Shown one piece after another: positions 1 through 7,928 of a DNA stretch of 64,000 nucleotides. The DNA is taken from the NCBI RefSeq assembly GCF_030268225.1, contig NZ_BSQG01000001.1, positions 1-64,000 of the forward strand. The letters are read 5' to 3'. A program made the position numbers and the translations under genes. Below the pieces are notes generated by a model. It searched no databases, was not told the origin of the DNA, and worked only from the letters and a program-made list of their open reading frames with translations. The first letter of the stretch is position 1. Each line of letters begins with the position of its first letter. This DNA comes from Nocardiopsis ansamitocini. Its GTDB lineage: Bacteria; Actinomycetota; Actinomycetes; Streptosporangiales; Streptosporangiaceae.

Positions 1-167
1 GCCGAGGGAATGTGGCTACGCACCCCGACAGACACCTGGGTCCAAATCGAACAGGTCAAACAGTGGACTGTTCGTGAGCAGAGGGTCCACAACCTCACCA
101 TCCAAGATGTCCACACCTACCATGTACGCACAGGCGAAACCGCAGTACTCGTACACAACAACAACTG
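1..167 (+). repeat. direct repeat, copy 1 (Hint 3' end)
   Basis: Bases 1-167 are identical to 1577-1743 (offset 1576). Identity stops at the codon after the NNC that ends the Hint domain, exactly where the two toxins diverge. The left limit is cut by the window edge, so the repeat may be longer. Confidence 0.95.
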
Positions 168-492
168 TGGTCTACCTGAGGGATACACCTCTTCTCCTGC
201 GTTGAAGGGGGACCCGTATCATCCTGATTCGGTGGCCACGCGCAGTGCGCAGAACAGAGAGCTTTACGCCGGTACGCTGAAGGATCGGGCGGTATCCCTG
301 GGGTATAACAGAAGAATTGCTCCCCAAAAGGCGCCGTTCAACTCGCACGGGCAAGATGTATTTTTCAACGGTAAAAATTATATTACGCCAGATGTTGATG
401 GACACAACGTATCAGGGGGCTGGAAAATATTCAGCCGTCGAGGCGACAGGGTAGGTACCTATGACGCAGATCTCAATTACCTCAAGCACTGA
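1..492 (+). CDS. polymorphic toxin C-terminus: Hint domain end plus nuclease-like toxin (5' end outside window)
   Basis: The reading frame is open from base 1, so the gene starts upstream of the window. The first ~55 codons are the end of a Hint (intein-like self-cleaving) domain, with the closing block HTYHVRTGETAVLVHN followed by NNC, a typical Hint/toxin junction. The remaining ~105 residues are the toxin. They contain APFNSHGQ, YITPDVDGHN, GWKIFSRRGDR and a GTYDADLN terminus, which resemble C-terminal tRNase-type toxins of CDI/polymorphic systems. I recall the Ntox21 family, but the name is unverified. Base composition falls from GC-rich in the Hint to AT-rich in the toxin, the usual mark of an exchangeable C-terminal cassette. 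The toxin is probably delivered to competitors and neutralised by the next gene. Confidence 0.8.
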   Translation, partial: AEGMWLRTPTDTWVQIEQVKQWTVREQRVHNLTIQDVHTYHVRTGETAVLVHNNNCGLPEGYTSSPALKGDPYHPDSVATRSAQNRELYAGTLKDRAVSLGYNRRIAPQKAPFNSHGQDVFFNGKNYITPDVDGHNVSGGWKIFSRRGDRVGTYDADLNYLKH

Positions 493-949
493 TCCTTTCT
501 CTATCGAAATTGCATCTAATCGCCCTCCAGTCGCCTTGCTTCATCAAGAGGCAGGGGCGACCGGCAGGATAGTTGTTGGCGACTTTATCGAGATTTTCTA
601 CATGGATCTCTCCTATTGGAGTGTCGATGATTATAAGCGCAGCTGGCGCGATTCGATCCAGGTAATTATAGATGAAAAAGAAAAAGACTCTTGTCTAGTT
701 GCGTCGATTACTGACCCGAAGGTAAGTAATTTTATTTTCTGCTGGCCCCTCTACAGGAGAGGACAGGATGTAATTGTCCAAAATTCAATCATTTTTCTGG
801 ATGAACTAGAAAAAGATTTTAACCCTTTCGAGCCATGGTCTTCTGTCAGGTCGCGACTCACTGTCGACGAGGATGGAAATTCTATTTCCGAATGGCGAGT
901 CCGCTTATCGGCAGTTCGTGATTTCGTGGAGCAATATCGAGAGCTTTAG
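461..949 (+). CDS. probable cognate immunity protein
   Basis: This 162-residue protein begins at an ATG inside the toxin gene (32 bp overlap) and ends at TAG 949. It is unusually AT-rich for this genome and rich in acidic and aromatic residues, with no signal peptide or membrane segment, so a cytosolic binding partner is expected. I do not recognise a family. The assignment as immunity protein rests on position, directly downstream of and overlapping a polymorphic toxin, on size, and on matching low GC. An alternative is an unrelated orphan gene brought in with the cassette. Confidence 0.65.
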   Translation: MTQISITSSTDPFSIEIASNRPPVALLHQEAGATGRIVVGDFIEIFYMDLSYWSVDDYKRSWRDSIQVIIDEKEKDSCLVASITDPKVSNFIFCWPLYRRGQDVIVQNSIIFLDELEKDFNPFEPWSSVRSRLTVDEDGNSISEWRVRLSAVRDFVEQYREL

Positions 950-1088
950 TTTTTTAGTTTACAAAAGGTCACTCTCGAGTCAAGCTTGCGCGAATGTTCA
1001 GGCTCATTTCCGAGAGCGTGTAGCGCTGGCGCTAATTAGTTATTGGCCTCAATTAGTCGGTACGACAGCGGAGTTGAACAGGAGTCCG

Positions 1089-1217
1089 TCATAGTTTCTC
1101 GGTTGGGTTCTTGAAGCCGAAAGTCTTGCGTGGCCGGTTATTTGATTCGCGGGCAACATCGTCAGGTTCGGCTTAGGTGCAACCGGACAGGTCAGTTCTC
1201 TTGGGGAAGTACCGGTT
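1089..1217 (-). pseudogene. IS30-family transposase C-terminal fragment
   Basis: Read on the minus strand, the segment gives NRYFPKRTDLS, then an internal deletion and stop, then NNRPRKTFGFKNPTEKL and a TGA. These are the signature end motifs of IS30-type transposases (NRYFPKGTDLS... NNRPRKTLGWKTPAE). Only ~40 codons survive and the frame is broken, so it is a relic. It lies directly against the start of the orphan Hint module at 1218-1223, so the transposon end and the Hint breakpoint coincide within a few bases. Family placement is by motif memory only. Confidence 0.75.
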
Positions 1218-1222
1218 GAGCA

Positions 1223-2052
1223 TGCAGTTTCGTGCCTGCCACGCCGGTGTTGTTGGCTGATGGGTCCTCGGCACCCATCGCGTCTCTCAGCGTGGGCGCC
1301 AACGTAATGGCCACCGACCCACAAGCGGGTGTGGAGGGTGCGCGCGAGGTGGTGGCCACGCACGTGGGCACCGGTGCCAAGCGGATGGTCGAGGTCTGGA
1401 TCAACCCGGCCAGCGAGAAGGCCCCCAACCCGTTGGGCGCGCCCCTCCAAAGGGGCGCGGAGGAATCGGAGGGCTCCGATGGCGCGCAGGGCGTGGTCGG
1501 GGAGCCGGTGGTGGCCACCGCCAACCACGAGTTCTGGGTGGCCGACCTCGGCGAGTGGGTGGCGGCCGGTGAGCTGGCCGAGGGAATGTGGCTACGCACC
1601 CCGACAGACACCTGGGTCCAAATCGAACAGGTCAAACAGTGGACTGTTCGTGAGCAGAGGGTCCACAACCTCACCATCCAAGATGTCCACACCTACCATG
1701 TACGCACAGGCGAAACCGCAGTACTCGTACACAACAACAACTGCATAGTAGGATCTAAGCAATTTGATCATTCCTGGGATCAGCATTCACCTAGAGGGGC
1801 CTATCAAAAAGATGGGAAAATGGAGAATGTACTCGCCAATGGAATTGATAAGCCCCGTTTTCGGGAGATGGTGAATGAGGCAATTGCGAGTGGGGTGAAA
1901 GTCCCAGATCTAAGTCTGATCCTCGCGATGGCCACTACATTGATTACGATTTCGGGGACGTTGAAGTTGGCGCAATGGGGCAAAATGGCATGAGGATCGC
2001 GGTTAGTGAAGCAGGTAATTTCGTTACGGCAATGCCAAAATTCATGTACTAG
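1223..2052 (+). pseudogene. orphan Hint module with frameshifted toxin (silent toxin cassette)
   Basis: The Hint domain starts at TGC 1223 (CSFVPATPVLLADG; Cys1 is the nucleophile). It contains the TANHEFWV block, and its 3' end repeats bases 1-167. An in-frame TGA at 1217 sits just before Cys1 and there is no start codon or head domain, so the module cannot be expressed as a normal toxin. After the HN-NNC junction a new AT-rich toxin begins (FDHSWDQHS, AYQKDGK). Its frame breaks near 1901-1906: the natural continuation (SDPRDGHYIDYDFGDVEVGA to TAMPKFMY, stop TAG 2050) lies in the neighbouring frame. It is either a decayed cassette or a reservoir later damaged. The toxin family was not recognised. 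Confidence 0.75.
1577..1743 (+). repeat. direct repeat, copy 2 (Hint 3' end)
   Basis: Second copy of the Hint 3' segment, base-for-base identical to 1-167. Two perfect copies flanking one immunity gene and an IS remnant form a substrate for homologous recombination that would swap the toxin tail. Confidence 0.95.
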
Positions 2053-2532
2053 GTGACTAAAATGATTTCGTTTGCATTTCTGCCTCGAATTGAAGACTCG
2101 TCCTGGAAAGTCGACGGAATTTCGGAAGGGTCAATCCGATCGCTTTCTGCTGACGATTTCACGTTTCACTACTTCAATTCGGATGTGATGATCGTCGATG
2201 GTTCGAAAAAAATTTATTTGAGGACGCCCGCCCTTCCTGTCGTAGACTTCGTCTGGATGCTTGTTCAGCTTTACAGAGAAGTCATGTCGTCCGGCGAGTC
2301 CTGCGTGGAATCTTCGCAAACTCAAGATTCAATCTCGGCCGTACGGAGGGAGGGAGTGGTTAATATTTCCTACAGTTTTTCTAGTTTGGTCTCGGTGGTT
2401 TCTATTTGTGAATTCAAAGAAGTTCCGAAATCTGCTCTCCAGTCGGCCCTGGAACTCCTTTATTCTACTCATGATGAATTAAAATCAAATTTATATCTAA
2501 TTGATCTTGCTAATCTTATTCGGTCGAATTAA
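2053..2532 (+). CDS. probable immunity protein of the second toxin
   Basis: This 159-residue protein starts at a GTG immediately after the TAG of the toxin's original frame (TAGGTG); an ATG three codons in is an alternative start. It is AT-rich, acidic and soluble, with no signal or membrane segment. Its position after the toxin tail, its size and its composition match an immunity gene. No family was recognised. It is intact although the partner toxin is frameshifted, which would fit selection to keep immunity against kin that carry the active toxin. Confidence 0.6.
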   Translation: MTKMISFAFLPRIEDSSWKVDGISEGSIRSLSADDFTFHYFNSDVMIVDGSKKIYLRTPALPVVDFVWMLVQLYREVMSSGESCVESSQTQDSISAVRREGVVNISYSFSSLVSVVSICEFKEVPKSALQSALELLYSTHDELKSNLYLIDLANLIRSN

Positions 2533-2694
2533 TGACATTCTTTGCCATCTGCGAGAAAATAAAAGAAGGCAGTCATGTTGAACTTTGATCGGTGGGGCTA
2601 TTAAAGCTTTTGGCAACAGCGTCAGTGAACAACTGTCCCGTAAATGATCTTCGAGTCGGCTCAGGTGTGGTCGGCCACCGTACTGCTTGCCGAC

Positions 2695-3430
2695 CTATCC
2701 GGTGAGCGCGAGTTTGTAAATCCGGGCGATGCCGAGCATGACGTGGTGGACTCCTTCTCCTTAGGGGGCAGCCGCGGAGGATCTTCCAGGTCTTCATACG
2801 GTCGAAGACGTGCTCGACGGGGGCGCGGACCTGCTTGTTCGACTTGTTCTGTTCCTCCTTTCCAGTTCGGGAGTTCGGCTTGTCCGCGCTCGCGGTGGTA
2901 AGTGATGACGACTCCGGTTTCCGGGGAGGCACCGTCGGTGATCATGGGGGTCTTGCAGAGGGAGGCTTGGGTGCCGGACTCCTCCCGCGCTTTGCAGTCG
3001 TTGCGGTTTCCGGCGAGCGGCCAGCCAACCACGACGACCAAGCGGGCCTCTGTGCCAATGACAATCTGGCGATTGGTGGAGCACCGGTAGTTTTTCGACC
3101 ACTCGACGGTCGTGTGATCCCAAGGCGGAATCAAAGTGTCGTCGACGATCGGCACGGTGTCCTTGGCGAACCGCTTGCGGGTCTGGAGTGTGAGCCTCGG
3201 CCCGATGTGATCGATGACCGGATCCGCCGCCGACTTGGACACCCCCAACAGCGGGGCGAGCTGGCGCATGGTCGGGTTAGTGCGCCAGCAGGGCCCAGGC
3301 CTCCAGGACAAGGCTTCATGGCCGACCCTTGCGAACCGCGTCCGCACCCCGTGCCGCAGAACCGTCACCAGCTTCGGGAACTGTCGCGGGCTCAGCCCGG
3401 TGAACGGGATTGTTCAGGATGAGCTCCGAC
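2695..3430 (-). pseudogene. IS5-family (DDE_Tnp_4-like) transposase, frameshifted
   Basis: On the minus strand, successive frames reconstruct one transposase: FTGLSPRQFPKLV, then LAPLLGVSKSAADPVIDH, DTVPIVDDTLIPPWDHT (first catalytic Asp region), LVVVVGWPLAGNRNDCKA, ERGQAELPNWK, then after a frame change NKQVRAPVEHVFDRMKTWK, and after another the HHVMLGIARIYKLALTG end. At least two frameshifts and several altered core residues (ITDGAS where ADGGYPGTG is usual) mark it as non-functional. No terminal inverted repeats were identified. Confidence 0.8.
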
Positions 3431-3584
3431 GTCGTGATCACACCAGCAACATCAAGATCATCGCATCCGTGATCAGCAGCTACGGGACAGCCCCTTGGAA
3501 AAGAAATCGAAAGCGACTTTGTCAGGATCCTCCTGGGAGAGGATGCCGTTTCAGAGGTCGAGAGACTGAGCCTTTTTATTTTGA

Positions 3585-3770
3585 TCAGGTGGTGAATCCG
3601 AGTGCGACGGCGGCATGGGCGACGGTGGTGATCCGGGTGGTGCTGTACCGAGGCTTCCGTAGGAGCCGCCAGTATTTGGGGGTGGCCCTGGCGCGTTCGC
3701 CGAGGCTGTGGATCTTGGCGTGATCGTGGTTGTAAGGCTGTGGGTGCGGGCCGCGCTGCCCCTCACCTCC
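3585..3770 (-). pseudogene. second IS5-type transposase C-terminal fragment
   Basis: The minus-strand frame reads YNHDHAKIHSLGERARATPK, WRLLRKPRYSTTRIT and ends GFTT-stop. This is the characteristic tail of DDE_Tnp_4 transposases (HHAKIRALGERA...TWRLLRRLRCSTTRIT). Nothing of the catalytic core remains, and the fragment is followed by the MFS gene's 3' end. It belongs to a different element from the 2695-3430 relic, since both tails are present. Confidence 0.75.
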
Positions 3771-3826
3771 GAGAAGCAGGACGCGAAAGACTCGGTATCC
3801 TCCGCCCCGCCCACGCCGTGTCCGGT

Positions 3827-5068
3827 TCAGGCCATTTCCCGGGTCCGGAAGTCGCGTGCCCCGGGTGCGAGCGCGGCGAGTGCGGGTGCGAGGAAGCACA
3901 GCAGCGCGCAGGTGGCGAGCACCGCCTCGATGCCGAACGCCTGGGCGGCCGGTGCGATGAGCGCCAGCCCCACCGGGGCGAGCCCGTAGGAGAACAGGAA
4001 GTCCAGGGACGACACCCGGGCGAGCTTTCCTGGTTCCACCTCGCGCTGGGCCGCGGTGAACCACGGCACGTTGAACAGTTCGATCCCGACCCCGGCCAGG
4101 ACGTAGGCGGCGATGACGACCACGGGGTCCGTGGCGAACAGCAGGCTCAGTGGCGCGAATCCGTAGCAGGCCAGCCCGGCCAGGGCCGCCCACCCTTGGG
4201 AGCGGGGCCGCCAACGGGCGACGAGTACCGCGCCGGCCAGGGCGCCGGCGGTGTAGGCGGTGAGGGCGGCGGCCAGAACCACCTCGGTGCCGTAGTGGTC
4301 CCGGCTGACCAGCGGGAGCAGCACTCCCGTCGCGGAGTACCCGGTGGCGATCACGGCGGTCAGCGCACCCAGGCCGGCCATGAACCAGGGGTGGCGGCGT
4401 GCCTCCCGCAGGCCGTCGGCGAACTCGACGTGGAAGGGGGCGCGGACCGACACTCCGACGGCCCGGGGGGCACCGGGCGGGGGGAGCAGGGCTGCGACCA
4501 GCCAGAGCAGGCCGGTGCCCAGCAGCAGGACCCCGGTGCCGGCGACGGTGGACAGCAGGGCGGTGAGCCCCGGCCCCACCAGGGTGCTGACCCGCACCGA
4601 GAACGTCATCGCGGCGTTGGCCTGCTGGCGCAGCGGCGGATCGACGACCTCGGCGGTGAGCGCCTGGAAGGCGGGGCGGCACGCGCCCTGTCCCGCACCG
4701 ACCACGGCTGCGGCGGCGGCCATGAGGAGGGTGGAACCGCCCAGCCCGACGGCGAGGAAAGGGGTGGCCAGGGCTGCCGCGATGCCCGACCAGCGCACGA
4801 CCGCCCGGCGCGAGCAACGGTCGGCCAGGATGCCGCCGACGGGTACGGCGGCGAGGAAGCCGACCGTCCGGGTGGCGAGGACCAGGCCGAGCCCCGCAGC
4901 GGTGAGGGAGCCGTCGAGCACGGCCAGCCCCAGGATGAACGGAAGCGCCCAGGTGGCCAGCCCCGAGGCGGTGGTCCCCGACCACAGGCGCGCGAAGGCG
5001 GGGTCGCGCAGAACGGTCGTCCGCGGTGCTGGTGGGTGGACCGTGTCGGTCGCCGGCGGGGAAGGCAC
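3827..5068 (-). CDS. MFS transporter, probable metallophore exporter
   Basis: This 413-residue protein has about 12 hydrophobic segments and the MFS loop GGILADRCSRRAVVRWSG between TM2 and TM3. It is of the drug/siderophore exporter size and type (EntS-like layout). The GTG start at 5068 is supported by AAGGAG about 12 nt upstream. It is transcribed divergently from the biosynthetic operon beginning at 5453 and has its own Zur-like palindrome at 5118-5138, about 50 bp before the start. Efflux of the small molecule made by the operon is the natural inference. A simple drug efflux role cannot be excluded from sequence alone. Confidence 0.8.
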   Translation of the reverse strand: MPSPPATDTVHPPAPRTTVLRDPAFARLWSGTTASGLATWALPFILGLAVLDGSLTAAGLGLVLATRTVGFLAAVPVGGILADRCSRRAVVRWSGIAAALATPFLAVGLGGSTLLMAAAAAVVGAGQGACRPAFQALTAEVVDPPLRQQANAAMTFSVRVSTLVGPGLTALLSTVAGTGVLLLGTGLLWLVAALLPPPGAPRAVGVSVRAPFHVEFADGLREARRHPWFMAGLGALTAVIATGYSATGVLLPLVSRDHYGTEVVLAAALTAYTAGALAGAVLVARWRPRSQGWAALAGLACYGFAPLSLLFATDPVVVIAAYVLAGVGIELFNVPWFTAAQREVEPGKLARVSSLDFLFSYGLAPVGLALIAPAAQAFGIEAVLATCALLCFLAPALAALAPGARDFRTREMA

Positions 5069-5117
5069 GAGTCGTCTCTCCTTGGGGACGGGCGGTGATC
5101 ATCCCCTCCACCTTAGA

Positions 5118-5138
5118 TGGAAACAGTTATCATTCTCA
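5118..5138 (-). promoter_or_regulatory. Zur/Fur-like operator upstream of the MFS gene
   Basis: Imperfect palindrome beginning TGGAAACAGTTATCA and ending TTCTCA, related to the boxes at 5255-5275 and 11947-11967 (TG..AA..nnn..TT..CA pattern). It lies just ahead of the MFS start, where a repressor would act. Confidence 0.5.
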
Positions 5139-5254
5139 ATTTTACCGCACCCCCCGACATTCCCGATCGAAGGCGAACCGCCCACGACGCGCCCATATTC
5201 CCCCAGGGAGCGTTTTCGGACATGCACCAACTGCGGCGCACTGTCAACAATGAG

Positions 5255-5275
5255 TGACAATGATTTTCATTCACA
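5255..5275 (+). promoter_or_regulatory. Zur-like operator upstream of the biosynthetic operon
   Basis: Palindrome with core AATGATTTTCATT flanked by TGAC and CACA. It closely resembles actinobacterial Zur sites (TGAAAATGATTTTCA) rather than the IdeR/DmdR iron box (TTAGGTTAGG...). It lies about 178 bp before the GTG of the first biosynthetic gene. Apart from this box and the one at 5118-5138, the 384 bp between 5069 and 5452 show no gene. Confidence 0.6.
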
Positions 5276-5452
5276 CTATAGTGGCCGCTGGTAAAACCGA
5301 CATTGACAGCACCACTCGCCGGTCACCGGCGGGTGCCAGGGGTGAGGGGACGCACATGCCCGCAGGAACCGGCCGGGGGACGGCCCGCTGCCGGGGCCCT
5401 CCGCAAGGGCCGAGCCGGATACGCAGACAGCCCCCCATTCGAAAGGACCCGC

Positions 5453-6175
5453 GTGGACCACTCCCTGGTCGCCCAGCTCCCGCTCCCGCTTCCCGCCGCA
5501 CAGGTCGTCGCGCTGAACAAACCCAAGGCCGACCTCGGCACGCACCGCTCCTACGCCTGGAACGGCTGGGATTTCGACGTCCCTCCGGGTGTCTTCCTGC
5601 CCGGCGCCACCAGCCGGATGATCCACCAGCGGATCCTCGACGACGACATCGACGTGCGCGGCCGGCGCTACGCCGCCATGGGTGTGGGTCTGGGGGTGGA
5701 GACGGTCGTGGCCGGGCTCCGGGGCGCCCGGGAGGTCTACGCGATCGACGTCCACCCCGACAGCGTCGCGGCCGCCGCCGACAACTACGCGCGCCTCGTG
5801 GGCGAGCCGGCCAAAACCGCGTTCGTCCCGGTCGTGGCCGACGTCTTCGACGGCTTTCCCGCAGGTGTCCAACTCGACGTCATCACCTTCAACCCGCCGG
5901 CCGTCAGCCAGCCCGTCAGCGACGACCCCGACATCGTGCGCAACGTGTGCGCGGGCGCACCGGTCACCGAGGCGTTCTTCACCCAGATCGCCGCGCGCGA
6001 CCTGCTGGCGCCCGGCGGCGAGGTCTTCCTCATCGCATCCAACACCGCCGAACTGCGGCGCATCATCGGCCACGCCCTCGACACCGGCTTCACCGCCGAC
6101 ATCCACCACCGGCACGACTGGGGCGACGGGGTCCTGACCTACCTGTTCCGCCTGCAGCGGGGAGGCCACGCGTGA
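5453..6175 (+). CDS. class I SAM-dependent methyltransferase-like enzyme (metallophore operon gene 1)
   Basis: This 240-residue protein has a Rossmann SAM-binding loop GVGLGVE (residues 77-83), an acidic ribose-binding strand YAIDVHP (~96-102) and a catalytic-type NPP motif (147-149, FNPPAV). NPP points to methylation of a nitrogen, as in PrmC-like enzymes, although transfer of another SAM moiety (as in nicotianamine synthase-like CntL) is possible. The start chosen is GTG 5453 preceded by GAAAGGA; the longer upstream extension has non-coding character. Its stop overlaps the next start as GTGA, so the four genes are translationally coupled. The substrate is unknown. Confidence 0.75.
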   Translation: MDHSLVAQLPLPLPAAQVVALNKPKADLGTHRSYAWNGWDFDVPPGVFLPGATSRMIHQRILDDDIDVRGRRYAAMGVGLGVETVVAGLRGAREVYAIDVHPDSVAAAADNYARLVGEPAKTAFVPVVADVFDGFPAGVQLDVITFNPPAVSQPVSDDPDIVRNVCAGAPVTEAFFTQIAARDLLAPGGEVFLIASNTAELRRIIGHALDTGFTADIHHRHDWGDGVLTYLFRLQRGGHA

Positions 6176-6969
6176 CCACCCTCGACGACCTGTTCCGCGG
6201 AGCGCTCGACGACCCCGCCCCGCTCGTGGCCACCAGCGTGTTCTGGCTGCACCACGGCACCCGGCTCGCCGGCGGGGACACCACCTACCTCAACCAGTAC
6301 GTCGTGGTCCGGGTCGGGCGGGTGTTCGGCGCGTGCGCCTTCGAGCCGGGCGAGCTCACCCCCGCGGTCTGCCGGGAGGCGTCCGGCCTGCCCCTGTCCG
6401 CCCTGCTGGGCGAGGACCGCCCGCTTCCCCTGCGCACGGCAGCCCTCGACGCCTACCTGGCCCACGCCCGTCCACACCGCGACGACCCCTCGGCGGAAGC
6501 GGTGCCCCTGCCGCACGGGACACCGGAGGAGCGGGCCCGGGCCCGCGACGCGGCCATCGCCGGCCTCCTTCCCGCCCCGGAGGGCAGGAAGGTGGGGCTC
6601 ATCGGAGTGGTCAACCCACTGGTCGCGGCCATCCGCGAGCGCGGCGGGGAGTGCCTGCCCTGCGACTTCAACCTGCGCGCCACCCAGTGGGGCGACCCGG
6701 TGACCGACGCGATGACCGAAGTGCTCGACACGGCCGACGCCGTCGTCGCGACCGGGATGACCATCGGCAACGGGACGTTCGGCGAGATCCTGCGCCGCTG
6801 CCGGGAGCGAGGGATCCCCTTGGTGGTCTACGCCCAGAGCGGCAGTGCCGTGGCCCGGGCCCTCCTCGGGTCCGGGGTGACCGCAGTGTCGGCCGAACCG
6901 TTCCCGTTCTCCCAGTTCAGTGCCGACCCGACCGTGCTCTACCGGTACCGCGTCACGAGTGAGGCGTGA
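6172..6969 (+). CDS. DUF364-type protein (putative heavy-metal chelation / Rossmann-like domain)
   Basis: This 265-residue protein has an N-terminal DUF4213-like part (ATSVFWLHHGTRLAG) and a C-terminal Rossmann-like part (GRKVGLIGVVNPLVAAIRER, VVATGMTIGNGTFGEIL, VVYAQSGSAVARALL), the plan of DUF364 proteins. These have been suggested to bind metal, but no reaction is established. GTG 6172 overlaps the upstream TGA, and its own TGA overlaps GTG 6966. Its place in the middle of a coupled biosynthetic operon under a Zur-like box argues for a role in making or handling the chelator rather than general metabolism. Confidence 0.7.
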   Translation: MTTLDDLFRGALDDPAPLVATSVFWLHHGTRLAGGDTTYLNQYVVVRVGRVFGACAFEPGELTPAVCREASGLPLSALLGEDRPLPLRTAALDAYLAHARPHRDDPSAEAVPLPHGTPEERARARDAAIAGLLPAPEGRKVGLIGVVNPLVAAIRERGGECLPCDFNLRATQWGDPVTDAMTEVLDTADAVVATGMTIGNGTFGEILRRCRERGIPLVVYAQSGSAVARALLGSGVTAVSAEPFPFSQFSADPTVLYRYRVTSEA

Positions 6970-7928
6970 TCACCGGGACGGGCCTGGCCGGGTGCCATCA
7001 CGGCGAGATCCTGCAGGGCGTCTTCTCCGGCGAGGGGGGACGCCCCTGCCGGGGCCTCGTCACCCTGCCGATGTCCTCCCCGGTCGCCCGGGCGGTGTTC
7101 ACCCCGCTGCCCGGGACCCCGGGCGAGCACATCGTGCTGGACACCCCCGGACGCACCAAGGCCGCGCGCGCGGCGGCCCTGGCGGTCGCCGAGTGCGCGC
7201 GCCTGGCCGGGCGCCCGGCGTGCGGCGGGCGGCTCCGGGTCGGTGGCGGGGCCGCCCCCGGCCTGGGGATGGGGTCCTCCACCAGTGACGTCATCGCCTC
7301 GATCCGCGCGGTCGCGGCGAGCTTCGGTGCGCGGCCCTCGCCCGGGGTCGTCGCCCGTCTGGCGGTGCGCGCCGAACGGGCCAGCGACCCGATCATGCTC
7401 GGGGACCGGCCGGTGCTGTTCGCCCAACGGGAGGGACGCGTCCTGGAGGACTTCGGCCCGGTGCTGCCGGCAATGGCGGTAGTGGGCTGCCTGACCGGCG
7501 GCGGGCAACCGGTCAGCACCCTCGACCTGCCCGGCGGCGCCGTCGAGGGCGACGTGGCCGACTACGAGTTGCTGCGTGCGGCGCTGCGCGCGGCCATCAC
7601 CGACGGCGACGCCGCGGGGGTGGGCAGGGTGAGCACCGAGAGCGCCCGGCTCAACCAGCGCGTCCTGCCCAAGGCCGAGTTCGCGACCCTGCAGGACGTC
7701 GCCCGGCGCTGCGGTGCCGTGGGTGTGCAGGTCGCCCACAGCGGCAACGTCGCCGGCCTCCTTTTCGACGCGGGCGTCCCCGACCTCGACGCCCGGCTGC
7801 GTTCCTGCGGCACCCGCCTTCGCGACCATGGACTCACCGCTACCCGTATCTTCCGTACTCCCCCCTGGAACAACGGAGCACGATCATGGACGACCACATT
7901 TCCGAGACGATCGGCAGACCGGATCTAG
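6966..7928 (+). CDS. GHMP-family kinase, PduX-like (probable L-serine/L-threonine kinase)
   Basis: This 320-residue protein begins with GTGLAGCHHGEILQG (residues 4-18), the PduX-type N-terminal signature, and carries the GHMP ATP-binding motif GGAAPGLGMGSSTSD (94-108). PduX makes O-phospho-L-threonine. Next to an SbnA-like PLP enzyme, which uses O-phospho-L-serine in staphyloferrin B synthesis, the likely role is supplying the phosphorylated amino acid, analogous to the kinase SbnI. GTG start 6966 overlaps the previous TGA, and the 3' end overlaps the next gene by 43 bp. The substrate (serine or threonine) cannot be decided from sequence. Confidence 0.75.
   Translation: MITGTGLAGCHHGEILQGVFSGEGGRPCRGLVTLPMSSPVARAVFTPLPGTPGEHIVLDTPGRTKAARAAALAVAECARLAGRPACGGRLRVGGGAAPGLGMGSSTSDVIASIRAVAASFGARPSPGVVARLAVRAERASDPIMLGDRPVLFAQREGRVLEDFGPVLPAMAVVGCLTGGGQPVSTLDLPGGAVEGDVADYELLRAALRAAITDGDAAGVGRVSTESARLNQRVLPKAEFATLQDVARRCGAVGVQVAHSGNVAGLLFDAGVPDLDARLRSCGTRLRDHGLTATRIFRTPPWNNGARSWTTTFPRRSADRI

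Noticed and set aside
1223-1744. A splicing intein
   Set aside because: The domain is a Hint module that ends in HN-NNC before a toxin, with no host protein on either side and no homing endonuclease; a self-cleaving polymorphic-toxin Hint fits better.
3740-5098. 452-codon plus-strand frame opposite the MFS gene
   Set aside because: GC-rich antisense shadow; repetitive Gly/Gln/Arg composition, no domain, and the minus strand carries a clear MFS protein with a ribosome-binding site.
5255-5275. IdeR/DmdR iron box
   Set aside because: The actinobacterial iron box (TTAGGTTAGGCTAACC) is not matched; the AATGA/TCATT palindrome fits Zur-type sites.
6966-7928. Homoserine kinase or mevalonate kinase
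   Set aside because: The N-terminal GTGLAGCHHGEILQG signature is of the PduX type and no isoprenoid or threonine-pathway genes are adjacent.
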